A stretch of 64,000 bases of DNA from assembly GCA_051880615.1 (NCBI GenBank), contig JBJEOH010000004.1, positions 8,910 to 72,909 on the forward strand, given 5' to 3'. The position numbers and the translations under genes are program-made. Positions within the stretch are counted from its first letter, which is position 1, and every line of letters starts with the position of its first letter. The notes beneath the pieces were generated by a model. The model made no database searches, was not told the origin of the DNA, and saw only the letters and a list, made by a program, of their open reading frames with translations. This DNA is from UBA7067 sp051880615. GTDB taxonomy: Bacteria; Bacillota; Clostridia; Oscillospirales; Acutalibacteraceae. Shown here in pieces: positions 35,199 through 42,847 of this stretch.

Positions 35199-36599
35199 TT
35201 ATAATGTTGTAAAAATTATTCTAACAACCGTTCCTGCGCCTTTTTCGGATTTGATTTCAAGTCTTGCATTATGCAGTGCGGCTATTCTGCTGACAATACT
35301 CATTCCAAGTCCTACTCCGCCAAATTCACGAGAACGGGATTTATCAATTCTGTAAAACGGAGCGGTTATCTTTTCTATTTCCTCCTGCTCCATTCCGATA
35401 CCCTTGTCCTCAACTTCTATAATCGCAGACTCGCTTTCATACGCTCTGACTGTAACACAATCTCCGCTTTTTGATGCTCTTGCGGCGTTTTCAACCAAAT
35501 TTGTCAGCACAGACAACAACAGCACTTCATCACCGAAGATATATTCAAGCGTTGCTTCCGTAAGCAATTTTATATTGCGTGTATCAAGGCTCGGCTTCAT
35601 CGTAACCTCCAACGCATTGAGCAGTCTATCAACCTCAATCTGCTTAAGCTCTGTTATTTCTTCCCTCAGAAGCGTTAATTTCATCAGCTCTTCGGAAAGA
35701 TTTTTCAGCCTGAGCATAGAAGCGCTGAGATGCTCCAAGGCGATAATTTGGTTTTCCTTACTGCCGTTTGCATTTTTCAGATATTCAGAATATCCTATAA
35801 CAGATGTCATCGGGGTTTTCATCTCGTGCGCCAAATCATCTATAAACTGTTGCTTGTCCTCAGCCGATTTTTTGAGGCTAAACATTGTTTCTTCAATCGA
35901 GTCAGCCATTCGGTTAAAGCTTTCAGCTAACTGTCCAAGCTCATCACTGCGCTTGATTTCAACACGCTTATCATATGAGCCGTCTGCAATTTCAGCCGCC
36001 ATAGTGTTAAGCAACGCTATCGGTTTTGTTATATACTTTAAAATGAGAAAAATTAATATGCAAGTTACAGGAATAATAATTATATTTAGCATAACAAAAA
36101 ACTCACTGATATCAGAACAGAACTCATCAATCGCGCTTATATCGCGGCAGTAAACAAAGTTAAGCTCCGTATAGTCAGACACCTGAGATGACACAACCAA
36201 AATTCGCTTATCATCAATTTTGGTTTCTGATATAATTTTGCTGTTTGAATCGGAAAATTCAACCCATTCTTTGTCAACATATATCAAATCGGAATATATG
36301 ATTTCGCTGTTGAGCAACAAAGCCAACTCAACGCCCTGCTTCTGATAATAATTTGACAACGAGCTCATAATCTCAGGAAGCCGAGTCTTATTCATTGATA
36401 TTTCGGGGTCAAAATTCTCTGCTCTCAATAATGAGCTTGTAAATGAGGACAAAATAACACTTTGTTCACGAACAGCTATCTCTGTTTCCCTTTCACGGCT
36501 GTAGTCATACGCAAACGATGTCAGCATAAATGCGCCTATGTCGAAAACCGCAATAAAAATAATCAGCGTACCCAAAAAGATTTTCTGCCAAAGCTTCAT
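35199..36599 (-). CDS. PhoR-type sensor histidine kinase
   Basis: The 466 residues form a membrane sensor: TM1 (about 10-30), a roughly 135-residue extracellular domain, TM2 (about 168-190), a HAMP domain (to about 240), the dimerisation/phosphoacceptor region with H258 (DLAHEMKTP), and an ATPase domain with N, G1 and G2 boxes (NLVENAARA, VEDKGIGM, FGGVGLGMSIV). It passes phosphate to the response regulator encoded one base upstream. The signal is unknown. Confidence 0.93.
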   Translation of the reverse strand: MKLWQKIFLGTLIIFIAVFDIGAFMLTSFAYDYSRERETEIAVREQSVILSSFTSSLLRAENFDPEISMNKTRLPEIMSSLSNYYQKQGVELALLLNSEIIYSDLIYVDKEWVEFSDSNSKIISETKIDDKRILVVSSQVSDYTELNFVYCRDISAIDEFCSDISEFFVMLNIIIIPVTCILIFLILKYITKPIALLNTMAAEIADGSYDKRVEIKRSDELGQLAESFNRMADSIEETMFSLKKSAEDKQQFIDDLAHEMKTPMTSVIGYSEYLKNANGSKENQIIALEHLSASMLRLKNLSEELMKLTLLREEITELKQIEVDRLLNALEVTMKPSLDTRNIKLLTEATLEYIFGDEVLLLSVLTNLVENAARASKSGDCVTVRAYESESAIIEVEDKGIGMEQEEIEKITAPFYRIDKSRSREFGGVGLGMSIVSRIAALHNARLEIKSEKGAGTVVRIIFTTL

Positions 36600-36600
36600 A

Positions 36601-37260
36601 TCACACCTCCAGACGATAACCCAATTTATATACTGTTTTTATGTAATTCTCAAATTTCAGCTTTTTACGAAGCTTTGTAATATGCACATCAACAGTTCGT
36701 GTATCGCCCACATAGTCATATCCCCATACCAAATCAAGAAGCTTTTGTCGAGACAGAGCAATATTCCTGTTTTTTATCAGCACCTCAAGCAGTTCAAATT
36801 CTCTGTTCGTAAGCTCGACTTCTGTGTTTTTTATCCATGCCTTTCGCTCTGAGGTATTAACAACAGTATCGCCGATAACAAATTCATACTGTATTGACAA
36901 CTTTTTTGTGCGGCGTAAAACCGCTTCAACTCTTGCAATCAATTCAACAGCTTCAAAAGGCTTTGTTATGTAGTCATCAGCCCCAAGCTTCAAACCTGTT
37001 ACCTTATCAATAACAGAGTCCTTTGCTGTAAGGAAAATCACCGGTATATCTCCCAACTCTTTATCACGCATCAATGAAAATCCATCCTTAAACGGTATCA
37101 TAACATCAAGCAATATAATGTCAGGCTTACATTTGTTTATAGAGTCAACTGCCTGATTGCCGTCAAAGGCTTGAAAACAAGTGTAACCCACCAACGACAG
37201 ATTCATCAGAATAAGATCGTTAATTGATTTTTCATCGTCAACAATCAATACTTTAGCCAT
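36601..37260 (-). CDS. OmpR/PhoB-family response regulator
   Basis: The 219-residue protein has a receiver domain with acidic pocket VDDE, phosphorylation site D52 (IILLDVM), a TAKD threonine and a YITKPFE lysine. The winged-helix output domain ends VDVHITKLRKKL. It is cotranscribed with the kinase gene. Two 11-base direct repeats at its own promoter (37301-37322) suggest autoregulation. Confidence 0.94.
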   Translation of the reverse strand: MAKVLIVDDEKSINDLILMNLSLVGYTCFQAFDGNQAVDSINKCKPDIILLDVMIPFKDGFSLMRDKELGDIPVIFLTAKDSVIDKVTGLKLGADDYITKPFEAVELIARVEAVLRRTKKLSIQYEFVIGDTVVNTSERKAWIKNTEVELTNREFELLEVLIKNRNIALSRQKLLDLVWGYDYVGDTRTVDVHITKLRKKLKFENYIKTVYKLGYRLEV

Positions 37261-37291
37261 TGTTTTTCCTGCTTTCTTATACTTTATTAAA

Positions 37292-37322
37292 CTTATAACA
37301 CATAGTTGTTACAGAGTTGTAA
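37292..37322 (-). promoter_or_regulatory. Response-regulator promoter with tandem 11-base repeats
   Basis: On the minus strand TTACAACTCTG is followed at once by TAACAACTATG (37322-37301), a PhoB-box-like tandem with 11-base period. A TATAAG -10 candidate (37297-37292) lies downstream, so the repeats cover the -35 region. Autoregulation by the OmpR-family regulator it precedes is inferred. Confidence 0.45.
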
Positions 37323-37482
37323 AAAGCGAATTTTTTTCATATTCTCCCTTATAGCTTCTTCTATACAAATAATATAACAGTACACTGCTTTCAGTCAAAT
37401 AAGCTTTACAGCGATACTTCGCTTAATCTCGCCTGTTCAACCGAAAATATACAATTTACGCGGAAGCACACCACAAAATATG

Positions 37483-37512
37483 TTGATTTTTTTCTTAATT
37501 ATGTGATATAAT
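37483..37512 (+). promoter_or_regulatory. Predicted promoter of the Rrf2-family gene
   Basis: TTGATT (37483-37488) and TATAAT (37507-37512) are spaced 18 bases apart, 20 bases before the start codon. Confidence 0.55.
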
Positions 37513-37531
37513 TAAAAAAGAGGTGAATCCA

Positions 37532-37969
37532 ATGAAGATTTCAACAAAGGGCCGCTATGCTCTGCGAATGATGCTTGACCTTGCAATGCACGGTGATGAC
37601 GGTTATGTCGCTCTTAAGGATATCGCAAAAAGACAAGGGATTTCAAAAAAATATCTGGAGCAAATCGTTCCGCTTTTGAACAGCGCAGATTTTCTTCAGA
37701 CAAACAGAGGATACCAAGGCGGATATATGCTTTCAAAATCGCCTGACCGCTATACCGTCGGCGACATTCTGCGCACAACCGAGGGCGGTATTGCCCCTGT
37801 CGCCTGTCTTGAACAAGAACCGAATCGCTGTGAAAGAAGCTCAGAATGTATGACGCTTGATATGTGGAAGGGTCTTTACAAGGTTATGACCGATTATCTC
37901 GACAGCATCACATTGCAGGATTTGATTGACAAGCAAAACGAATCAGGCGTTGACAATTATTCAATTTAA
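37532..37969 (+). CDS. Rrf2-family transcriptional regulator
   Basis: The protein has 145 residues from ATG 37532, with GAGGTG 7 bases upstream. A winged helix (MKISTKGRYALRMMLDLA, then KDIAKRQGISKKYLEQIV) is followed by three cysteines in ACLEQEPNRC and SECMT. This spacing matches the region that binds an Fe-S cluster in IscR, but the same cysteines occur in cluster-free members such as the CymR group. No isc, suf or cysK gene is adjacent, so the target is not evident. It is monocistronic, with its own promoter and terminator. Confidence 0.88.
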   Translation: MKISTKGRYALRMMLDLAMHGDDGYVALKDIAKRQGISKKYLEQIVPLLNSADFLQTNRGYQGGYMLSKSPDRYTVGDILRTTEGGIAPVACLEQEPNRCERSSECMTLDMWKGLYKVMTDYLDSITLQDLIDKQNESGVDNYSI

Positions 37970-37979
37970 ATCATATTTT

Positions 37980-38015
37980 ATCCGGAATATCAAGGGGGTA
38001 TTTCGGATTTTTATT
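37980..38015 (+). terminator. Terminator of the Rrf2-family gene
   Basis: ATCCGGAATA pairs with TATTTCGGAT (one G-U) and is followed by TTTTATTTTCTTTT, 10 bases past the stop. Confidence 0.65.
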
Positions 38016-38151
38016 TTCTTTTCACGGAAAATCATATTATCGTCTGATTAATTCAAGTATTTTCCATAAATACGAAAATATCTCTTTTATTTACAAAAAT
38101 TCTATGATATAATCTAACTATTATTTTACGAAAGCATCTTGGTGAATTTAT

Positions 38152-39246
38152 ATGAAAAAGGATAGGAAGGGTCATAACACAGGCAACAAAAGGTCTGCTG
38201 TTATTCTTATGGCAATTTTTCTGGTTGCCGCAGTCATTTCTATGATTATCCTGCTCTCTGCCTGTTGCAGTACACAAGGGGAAGGCGCAATAATGGTTGT
38301 GTCAAGCGGTGTAAGCTCAGACGGCGAGCTTTCTGAACCGTCGGCAGTTAAGCTTGACTTAAGCTCAGATAAAAAGAAAATAAAACTTGTATGGAGCGAA
38401 TCAAAAAACGCAACCGGTTATGAGGTGTATATATCAAACGACGGCTCAAACTTTGATCACCTTGTGTCTACCAATCAGTTGGAATATGAAACAGACGAGC
38501 TTACTGTAGGAAATACATATTATTTCAGAATTAAGCCGTACAACTCACGGACAGGCTGCAAAACTGTTTACGGCGAAGCTACGGACAAGTCAATCACCTG
38601 TATTGAAAGCCAGCAGATTGACGGATATGATGTAGGCGACACATATATTCATATTGACATCGACAAGCAGACAATGTGGTTTTATAAGAACAACAAGCTT
38701 TTGGTAGAAACGCCTGTCGTTACCGGCACAGCCGGCGCCTGCGACACTCCGACAGGATATTTTGAAGTCAGAACAATGGCGTCTCCTGCCCATCTTGTCG
38801 GCCCGACATGGGATGTAACAACCGAATACTGGGTTGGGATTAATCTCACAAATGACATAGGTCTGCACGATTCCCCTTGGCGCGACACCGGCTACGGCGG
38901 CGATATTTACACCTACAGCGGTTCAAACGGCTGCATCAACACACCGCTTGACGCAATGAAAAAAATATACGAAAACATCACAATCGGTACTCCTGTGATT
39001 ATAAGCGGCTCTGTGCAGACCACTTATTCTACCGGTGATAACGGTTATGCACTTGAAACAACACCCGACACCATAATGGAAACCGATCCCGAACCGGACG
39101 ACGATTACACTACCGGTGATAACAATCCCGATTATTCGTCTGACTACTCCTCTTCCGACGATGATTATGATTATGATTATGATTACGATTACTCAACCGA
39201 CTACAATAACAGTAGCGAAACCCCCGACAATTACAGTTACGAATAG
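38152..39246 (+). CDS. L,D-transpeptidase (YkuD) with fibronectin type III domain
   Basis: The 364-residue exported protein probably makes 3-3 peptidoglycan cross-links. A basic N-terminus and membrane helix (about 15-42) end in SACCSTQ, which could act as a lipobox or just an anchor. An FN3 domain (about 58-145) follows. The YkuD domain (about 160-285) has IHIDIDKQTMWFYKNNKL, a GLHDSPW histidine and the nucleophile in SNGCINTP. After it comes a low-complexity Asp/Tyr/Ser tail, partly coded by repeated gattat units. No adjacent cell-wall gene is present. YkuD catalytic motifs are complete, with SNGC in place of the commoner SHGC. Confidence 0.9.
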   Translation: MKKDRKGHNTGNKRSAVILMAIFLVAAVISMIILLSACCSTQGEGAIMVVSSGVSSDGELSEPSAVKLDLSSDKKKIKLVWSESKNATGYEVYISNDGSNFDHLVSTNQLEYETDELTVGNTYYFRIKPYNSRTGCKTVYGEATDKSITCIESQQIDGYDVGDTYIHIDIDKQTMWFYKNNKLLVETPVVTGTAGACDTPTGYFEVRTMASPAHLVGPTWDVTTEYWVGINLTNDIGLHDSPWRDTGYGGDIYTYSGSNGCINTPLDAMKKIYENITIGTPVIISGSVQTTYSTGDNGYALETTPDTIMETDPEPDDDYTTGDNNPDYSSDYSSSDDDYDYDYDYDYSTDYNNSSETPDNYSYE

Positions 39247-39252
39247 CTTTTT

Positions 39253-39298
39253 CAGCTGCGGCGAATTGCGGTCAATCCGTTTTGCCGCAGCTGTTTTA
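39253..39298 (+). terminator. Terminator of the L,D-transpeptidase gene
   Basis: CAGCTGCGGC (39253-39262) pairs perfectly with GCCGCAGCTG (39284-39293); the long loop contains a smaller internal pairing. TTTTAT follows. Confidence 0.7.
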
Positions 39299-39300
39299 TA

Positions 39301-39329
39301 TTGACAAATTACGACTTAAATGATAGAGT
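39301..39329 (+). promoter_or_regulatory. Predicted sigma-A promoter of the thiC operon
   Basis: A consensus TTGACA (39301-39306) is 17 bases from TAGAGT (39324-39329). A transcript start near 39336 would fall just before the TPP aptamer. Confidence 0.6.
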
Positions 39330-39343
39330 AAGAATAAACAGAA

Positions 39344-39421
39344 TACGGGGAGCTTTTTTGGCTGAGAGGAAGTTCGGCTTCGACCCATATACCTGATTTG
39401 GATAATGCCAACGGAGGAATT
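39344..39421 (+). ncRNA. TPP riboswitch (THI element)
   Basis: The leader contains the conserved pieces of the thiamine-pyrophosphate aptamer in order: ACGGGGAGC, GGCTGAGAGG, CGACCC, ACCTGATTTGGATAATGCC and AACGGAGGA. It lies about 60 bases before the thiC start, whose AGGAGGT could be sequestered when TPP is bound. I see no strong terminator between aptamer and gene, so control is more likely at translation initiation. Confidence 0.97.
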
Positions 39422-39481
39422 ACAGATAATTTTAGGTATACATATAAGTATGTGTACCTTGTTTTTTTAGGAGGTCATTTT

Positions 39482-40789
39482 ATGGAATATACCACCCAGA
39501 TGGATGCCGCAAGAAAAGGCATTTTTACAAAAGAAATGGAGGCTGTTGCCGCCAAAGAGCATTTAGAGCGCGACGAGCTTTTAAAGCTCATGTCTGAGGG
39601 TAAGGTTATTATCCCCTGCAACAAAAATCATAAGTGTATTGAGCCTAACGGTCTTGGCTCTATGCTCAAAACAAAAATCAATGTGAACCTCGGCACATCG
39701 CGCGACTGGACTGACCTTGATATGGAGCTTGAAAAGGTAAAGAGCGCGGTTGATATGGGTGCAGAGGCTATTATGGACTTAAGCTCATACGGCGATACAC
39801 AGAAATTCAGAAGAAAGCTCACAGCGGAATGTCCTGCAATGATAGGCACAGTTCCTATTTATGACGCTGTTGTATACTATCACAAGGCGCTTAAGTCTAT
39901 CACGGCAAGACAGTGGATTGACATTGTTCGTATGCACGCTGAGGACGGCGTTGACTTTATGACAATACACTGCGGCATTAACAAGGAAACCGCTAAGAAG
40001 TTCAAGAAGAATAAAAGACTTATGAATATAGTATCAAGAGGCGGCTCTATCATCTTTGCATGGATGGAGATGACAGGTGAAGAAAACCCGTTTTATCAGT
40101 ACTATGACGAAATCCTCGACATCTGCCGTGAGTATGATGTTACAATAAGTCTTGGCGACGCCTGCCGTCCGGGCTGTCTTATGGACGCAACAGACGCATC
40201 GCAGATTGAGGAGCTTATCACTCTCGGCGAGCTTACAAAGAGGGCTTGGGAAAAGGATGTTCAGGTTATGATTGAGGGTCCGGGACATATGCCGATAAAT
40301 CAGATTGCGGCTAATATGGAAATTCAGAAAACGCTGTGCTACGGTGCGCCGTTTTATGTTCTCGGTCCAATAGTCACCGACATTGCGCCGGGTTATGACC
40401 ATATTACATCAGCGATAGGCGGTGCTATTGCCGCTACAAACGGAGCCTCCTTCCTGTGCTATGTAACACCCGCAGAGCACTTAAGACTGCCCGATGTAAA
40501 CGATGTAAAGGAAGGCATTATCGCAACAAGAATCGCCGCCCATTCGGCGGATATTGCAAAGGGCGTAAAAGGCGCGCTTGACTGGGATCTGGAAATGGAC
40601 AAAGCGAGAAAGAAGCTTGACTGGGAGAAGATGTTTGACATATCAATCGACCCTGAAAAAGCAAGAAGATACAGAGCCGAGGCAAAGCCTGAAAAAGAGG
40701 ACACCTGCAGTATGTGCGGCAACTTCTGTGCCGTTAAGAATATGAACCGCATACTTGACGGCGAAATCGTATCTATCTTTGATGAATAA
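39482..40789 (+). CDS. thiC: Phosphomethylpyrimidine synthase
   Basis: ThiC is a radical-SAM enzyme that rearranges aminoimidazole ribotide to HMP-phosphate. From ATG 39482 (AGGAGGTC 5 bases upstream) it has 435 residues. IEPNGLGSMLKTKINVNLGTS, the EGPGHMPI motif, VTDIAPGYDHITSAIGGA and the C-terminal cluster motif CSMCGNFCAVKNM are diagnostic. A start at 39398 would lie within the riboswitch. It is directly under the TPP riboswitch and begins the thiC-HAD-thiD-GNAT run. Confidence 0.97.
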   Translation: MEYTTQMDAARKGIFTKEMEAVAAKEHLERDELLKLMSEGKVIIPCNKNHKCIEPNGLGSMLKTKINVNLGTSRDWTDLDMELEKVKSAVDMGAEAIMDLSSYGDTQKFRRKLTAECPAMIGTVPIYDAVVYYHKALKSITARQWIDIVRMHAEDGVDFMTIHCGINKETAKKFKKNKRLMNIVSRGGSIIFAWMEMTGEENPFYQYYDEILDICREYDVTISLGDACRPGCLMDATDASQIEELITLGELTKRAWEKDVQVMIEGPGHMPINQIAANMEIQKTLCYGAPFYVLGPIVTDIAPGYDHITSAIGGAIAATNGASFLCYVTPAEHLRLPDVNDVKEGIIATRIAAHSADIAKGVKGALDWDLEMDKARKKLDWEKMFDISIDPEKARRYRAEAKPEKEDTCSMCGNFCAVKNMNRILDGEIVSIFDE

Positions 40790-40802
40790 TACGGAGAATA
40801 AT

Positions 40803-41453
40803 ATGAGTGTTGAGGGAATAATATTTGATTTTGACGGTACGCTTTTTGATTCAATGTATGTCTGGCAGTACGCCGCAAGCAATTATCTTCAGAGCTTGTC
40901 TAAGGTACCGGACAAAGCGTTGGATAATGATGTAGCCGCAATGAATATCAAGCAGGCGGCTGAGTATTTAAAGACAAGCTACGGAATAGAGCGCACCGTT
41001 CCTGAGATAATAAATGATATTAATGAGCTCGCCGCAGTTGAATACAAAGACAAAGTTATGCCAAAAAGCGGAGTTATTAACGCTCTGGAAGAAATGGATA
41101 AGCAAGGAATAAAAATGTGTGTTGCAACAACCAATGTTACATTTCTCGTAAAAGCAGCAGCACAGCGTTGTGGTATTGACAAGTATTTTTCGGCTTATTT
41201 TTCAGGTACAGAGCTTGATATAAACAAAGACACACCAAGGATTTACGAGATTGCTCTTGAACATCTTGGAACCGACAAGAGCCGAACTTGGGTTTTTGAG
41301 GACTCTCTCTTCGCGGTTAAATCGGCGAAATCAGGCGGTTTCAATGTCGCCGCGGTATATGATGATTATTCGGAAATATACAAAAGCGAGCTTGAAGCAA
41401 CAGCCGATGTGTACCTTAATTCGATAAAGGAATGGAAGAAAATTTATGATTAA
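40803..41453 (+). CDS. HAD-family phosphatase in the thiamine operon
   Basis: The 216 residues begin MSVEGIIFDFDGTLFDSMYVW (motif I with both Asp), with a helical cap, motif II VATTN and motif III WVFEDSLFAVKSAKSGG. ACGGAG precedes the ATG at 40803, 13 bases after thiC. It overlaps thiD by eight bases. Being locked between two thiamine genes under a TPP riboswitch suggests a phosphatase acting on a thiamine intermediate such as HMP-phosphate or thiamine monophosphate. That is inference; the fold alone would allow sugar phosphates as well. Confidence 0.87.
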   Translation: MSVEGIIFDFDGTLFDSMYVWQYAASNYLQSLSKVPDKALDNDVAAMNIKQAAEYLKTSYGIERTVPEIINDINELAAVEYKDKVMPKSGVINALEEMDKQGIKMCVATTNVTFLVKAAAQRCGIDKYFSAYFSGTELDINKDTPRIYEIALEHLGTDKSRTWVFEDSLFAVKSAKSGGFNVAAVYDDYSEIYKSELEATADVYLNSIKEWKKIYD

Positions 41454-42255
41454 ATCAGTGCTCACTATAGCCGGCTCAGACTCAAGCGGCGGCGCAGGAA
41501 TTCAAGCCGACATTAAAACAATAACCTGCTTTGGTATGTACGCAATGAGCGCGATAACCTCGCTCACAGCACAGAACACTACAGGAGTTTACGGAGTTTC
41601 GGATGTAGCGCCTGAATTTGTATCAAAACAGCTTGACTGCATTTTTGATGATATTTTCCCTGACAGCGTTAAAATAGGAATGGTGTCAAACGCTGCGATA
41701 ATCAGAGCGATTGCAGAAAGCCTTAAAAAACACAAGGCAAAGAATATAGTCCTCGACCCTGTTATGATTTCAACAAGCGGAAGCCCTCTGCTGCAGCAGG
41801 ACGCTATTGACGAGCTTACAAGCTCTCTGCTGCCGATAGCAAGTATAGTAACGCCGAATATTCCGGAGGCTGAGGCATTAAGCGGAATTAGTATTCACGA
41901 TAAAAACGATATCGAGCATGCCGCAAATATTATTTTTGAGTGCAGCGGCACGGCTGTGCTGATAAAGGGCGGTCACAGCAGCGGCAATGCCGATGATTTG
42001 CTGTTTGACGGCAAGGAATACAAATGGTTCTGTTCCCCGAAAATCGACAACAATAATACACACGGCACAGGCTGTACACTCTCCTCAGCCATTGCCTGCG
42101 GACTTGCACAGGGCAAAAGTATTTGTGACAGTGTAAAAGCCGCAAAGGAATATATCTGCGGAGCTTTGAGAGTAAATTTTGACATCGGCAAGGGCAGCGG
42201 ACCTCTGCTGCACAACTATCGCTTAATTGCGAAAAATACGGAGGAACAACCTTGA
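41446..42255 (+). CDS. thiD: Hydroxymethylpyrimidine/phosphomethylpyrimidine kinase
   Basis: This 269-residue ribokinase-fold enzyme phosphorylates HMP and HMP-P. Motifs are IAGSDSSGGAGIQADIKT, DPVMISTSG, TPNIPEAEALSG and the catalytic NTHGTGCTLSSAIACGLA. It overlaps the HAD gene upstream by eight bases and the GNAT gene downstream by four. There is no fused ThiE domain, so thiE must be elsewhere in the genome. Confidence 0.95.
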   Translation: MIKSVLTIAGSDSSGGAGIQADIKTITCFGMYAMSAITSLTAQNTTGVYGVSDVAPEFVSKQLDCIFDDIFPDSVKIGMVSNAAIIRAIAESLKKHKAKNIVLDPVMISTSGSPLLQQDAIDELTSSLLPIASIVTPNIPEAEALSGISIHDKNDIEHAANIIFECSGTAVLIKGGHSSGNADDLLFDGKEYKWFCSPKIDNNNTHGTGCTLSSAIACGLAQGKSICDSVKAAKEYICGALRVNFDIGKGSGPLLHNYRLIAKNTEEQP

Positions 42256-42671
42256 TAAAAACTGAAATAACCTCTTCCCTTCCGCAGTGTGCCAAGGATA
42301 TAAGGCAGGCTGTTTTTATTGAGGAGCAGGGCTTTATAAACGAGTTTGACGATATTGACAAGCAAGCGTGGCATCTGGTAGTATATAATGATAGTATTCC
42401 GATTTCATGCTGCCGCTTTTTTAAAGGAAATTCTGATAACGAATTTATAATAGGCAGGCTTGCAGTGCTTAAAGAATATCGCGGCAACCAACTCGGCTCT
42501 TTGATGATGAACGAAGCAGAAAAATATATTAAATCACTCGGCGGCGAAAAGCTGTCGCTGTCAGCTCAGGTAAGAGTCAGAGGTTTTTATGAAAAACTCG
42601 GCTATACAGCACAGGGCGATACTTACTTTGACGAATACTGCGAACATATCCATATGGTAAAAGCATTATAA
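42252..42671 (+). CDS. GNAT-family N-acetyltransferase (ElaA-like)
   Basis: The 139-residue acetyltransferase starts at TTG 42252 with GGAGG 7 bases upstream. REAVFIEEQGF-like text (RQAVFIEEQGFINEFDDID) and the acetyl-CoA loop IGRLAVLKEYRGNQLGSLMM are typical, as is FYEKLGYTAQGDTYFDE near the end. Substrate unknown. Four-base overlap with thiD makes it the last gene of the thiamine operon, though its activity need not be tied to thiamine. Confidence 0.88.
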   Translation: MIKTEITSSLPQCAKDIRQAVFIEEQGFINEFDDIDKQAWHLVVYNDSIPISCCRFFKGNSDNEFIIGRLAVLKEYRGNQLGSLMMNEAEKYIKSLGGEKLSLSAQVRVRGFYEKLGYTAQGDTYFDEYCEHIHMVKAL

Positions 42672-42675
42672 AGTC

Positions 42676-42728
42676 AACACCCTGTTTGTCGGGCTTAGAT
42701 AAGTAAGTCTGATGAACGGGGTGTTTTC
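42676..42728 (+). terminator. Terminator of the thiamine operon
   Basis: AACACCCTGTTTGTC pairs with GATGAACGGGGTGTT with G-U pairs around a 20-base loop, and TTTTC follows. Confidence 0.65.
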
Positions 42729-42847
42729 AGGAGTCATATTTGGTAAAATCTTTATATCATATAACGCAGGCGATAATAGTCTTACGCCCACTTTATCTTG
42801 ATTTATCATATTATAGAAACATCAAATGAGATACTAAGGAGCAAGCT

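Noticed and set aside
35271..36153. Long plus-strand open frames opposite the PhoR-type kinase
   Set aside because: They mirror a well-supported kinase gene on the other strand and show no protein family character.
39163..39201. gattat microsatellite as a regulatory repeat
   Set aside because: It lies inside the coding tail of the L,D-transpeptidase and encodes Asp-Tyr repeats in frame.
42672..42847. c-di-AMP (ydaO) riboswitch before ktrB
   Set aside because: No matching conserved blocks; the first part is the thiamine operon terminator.
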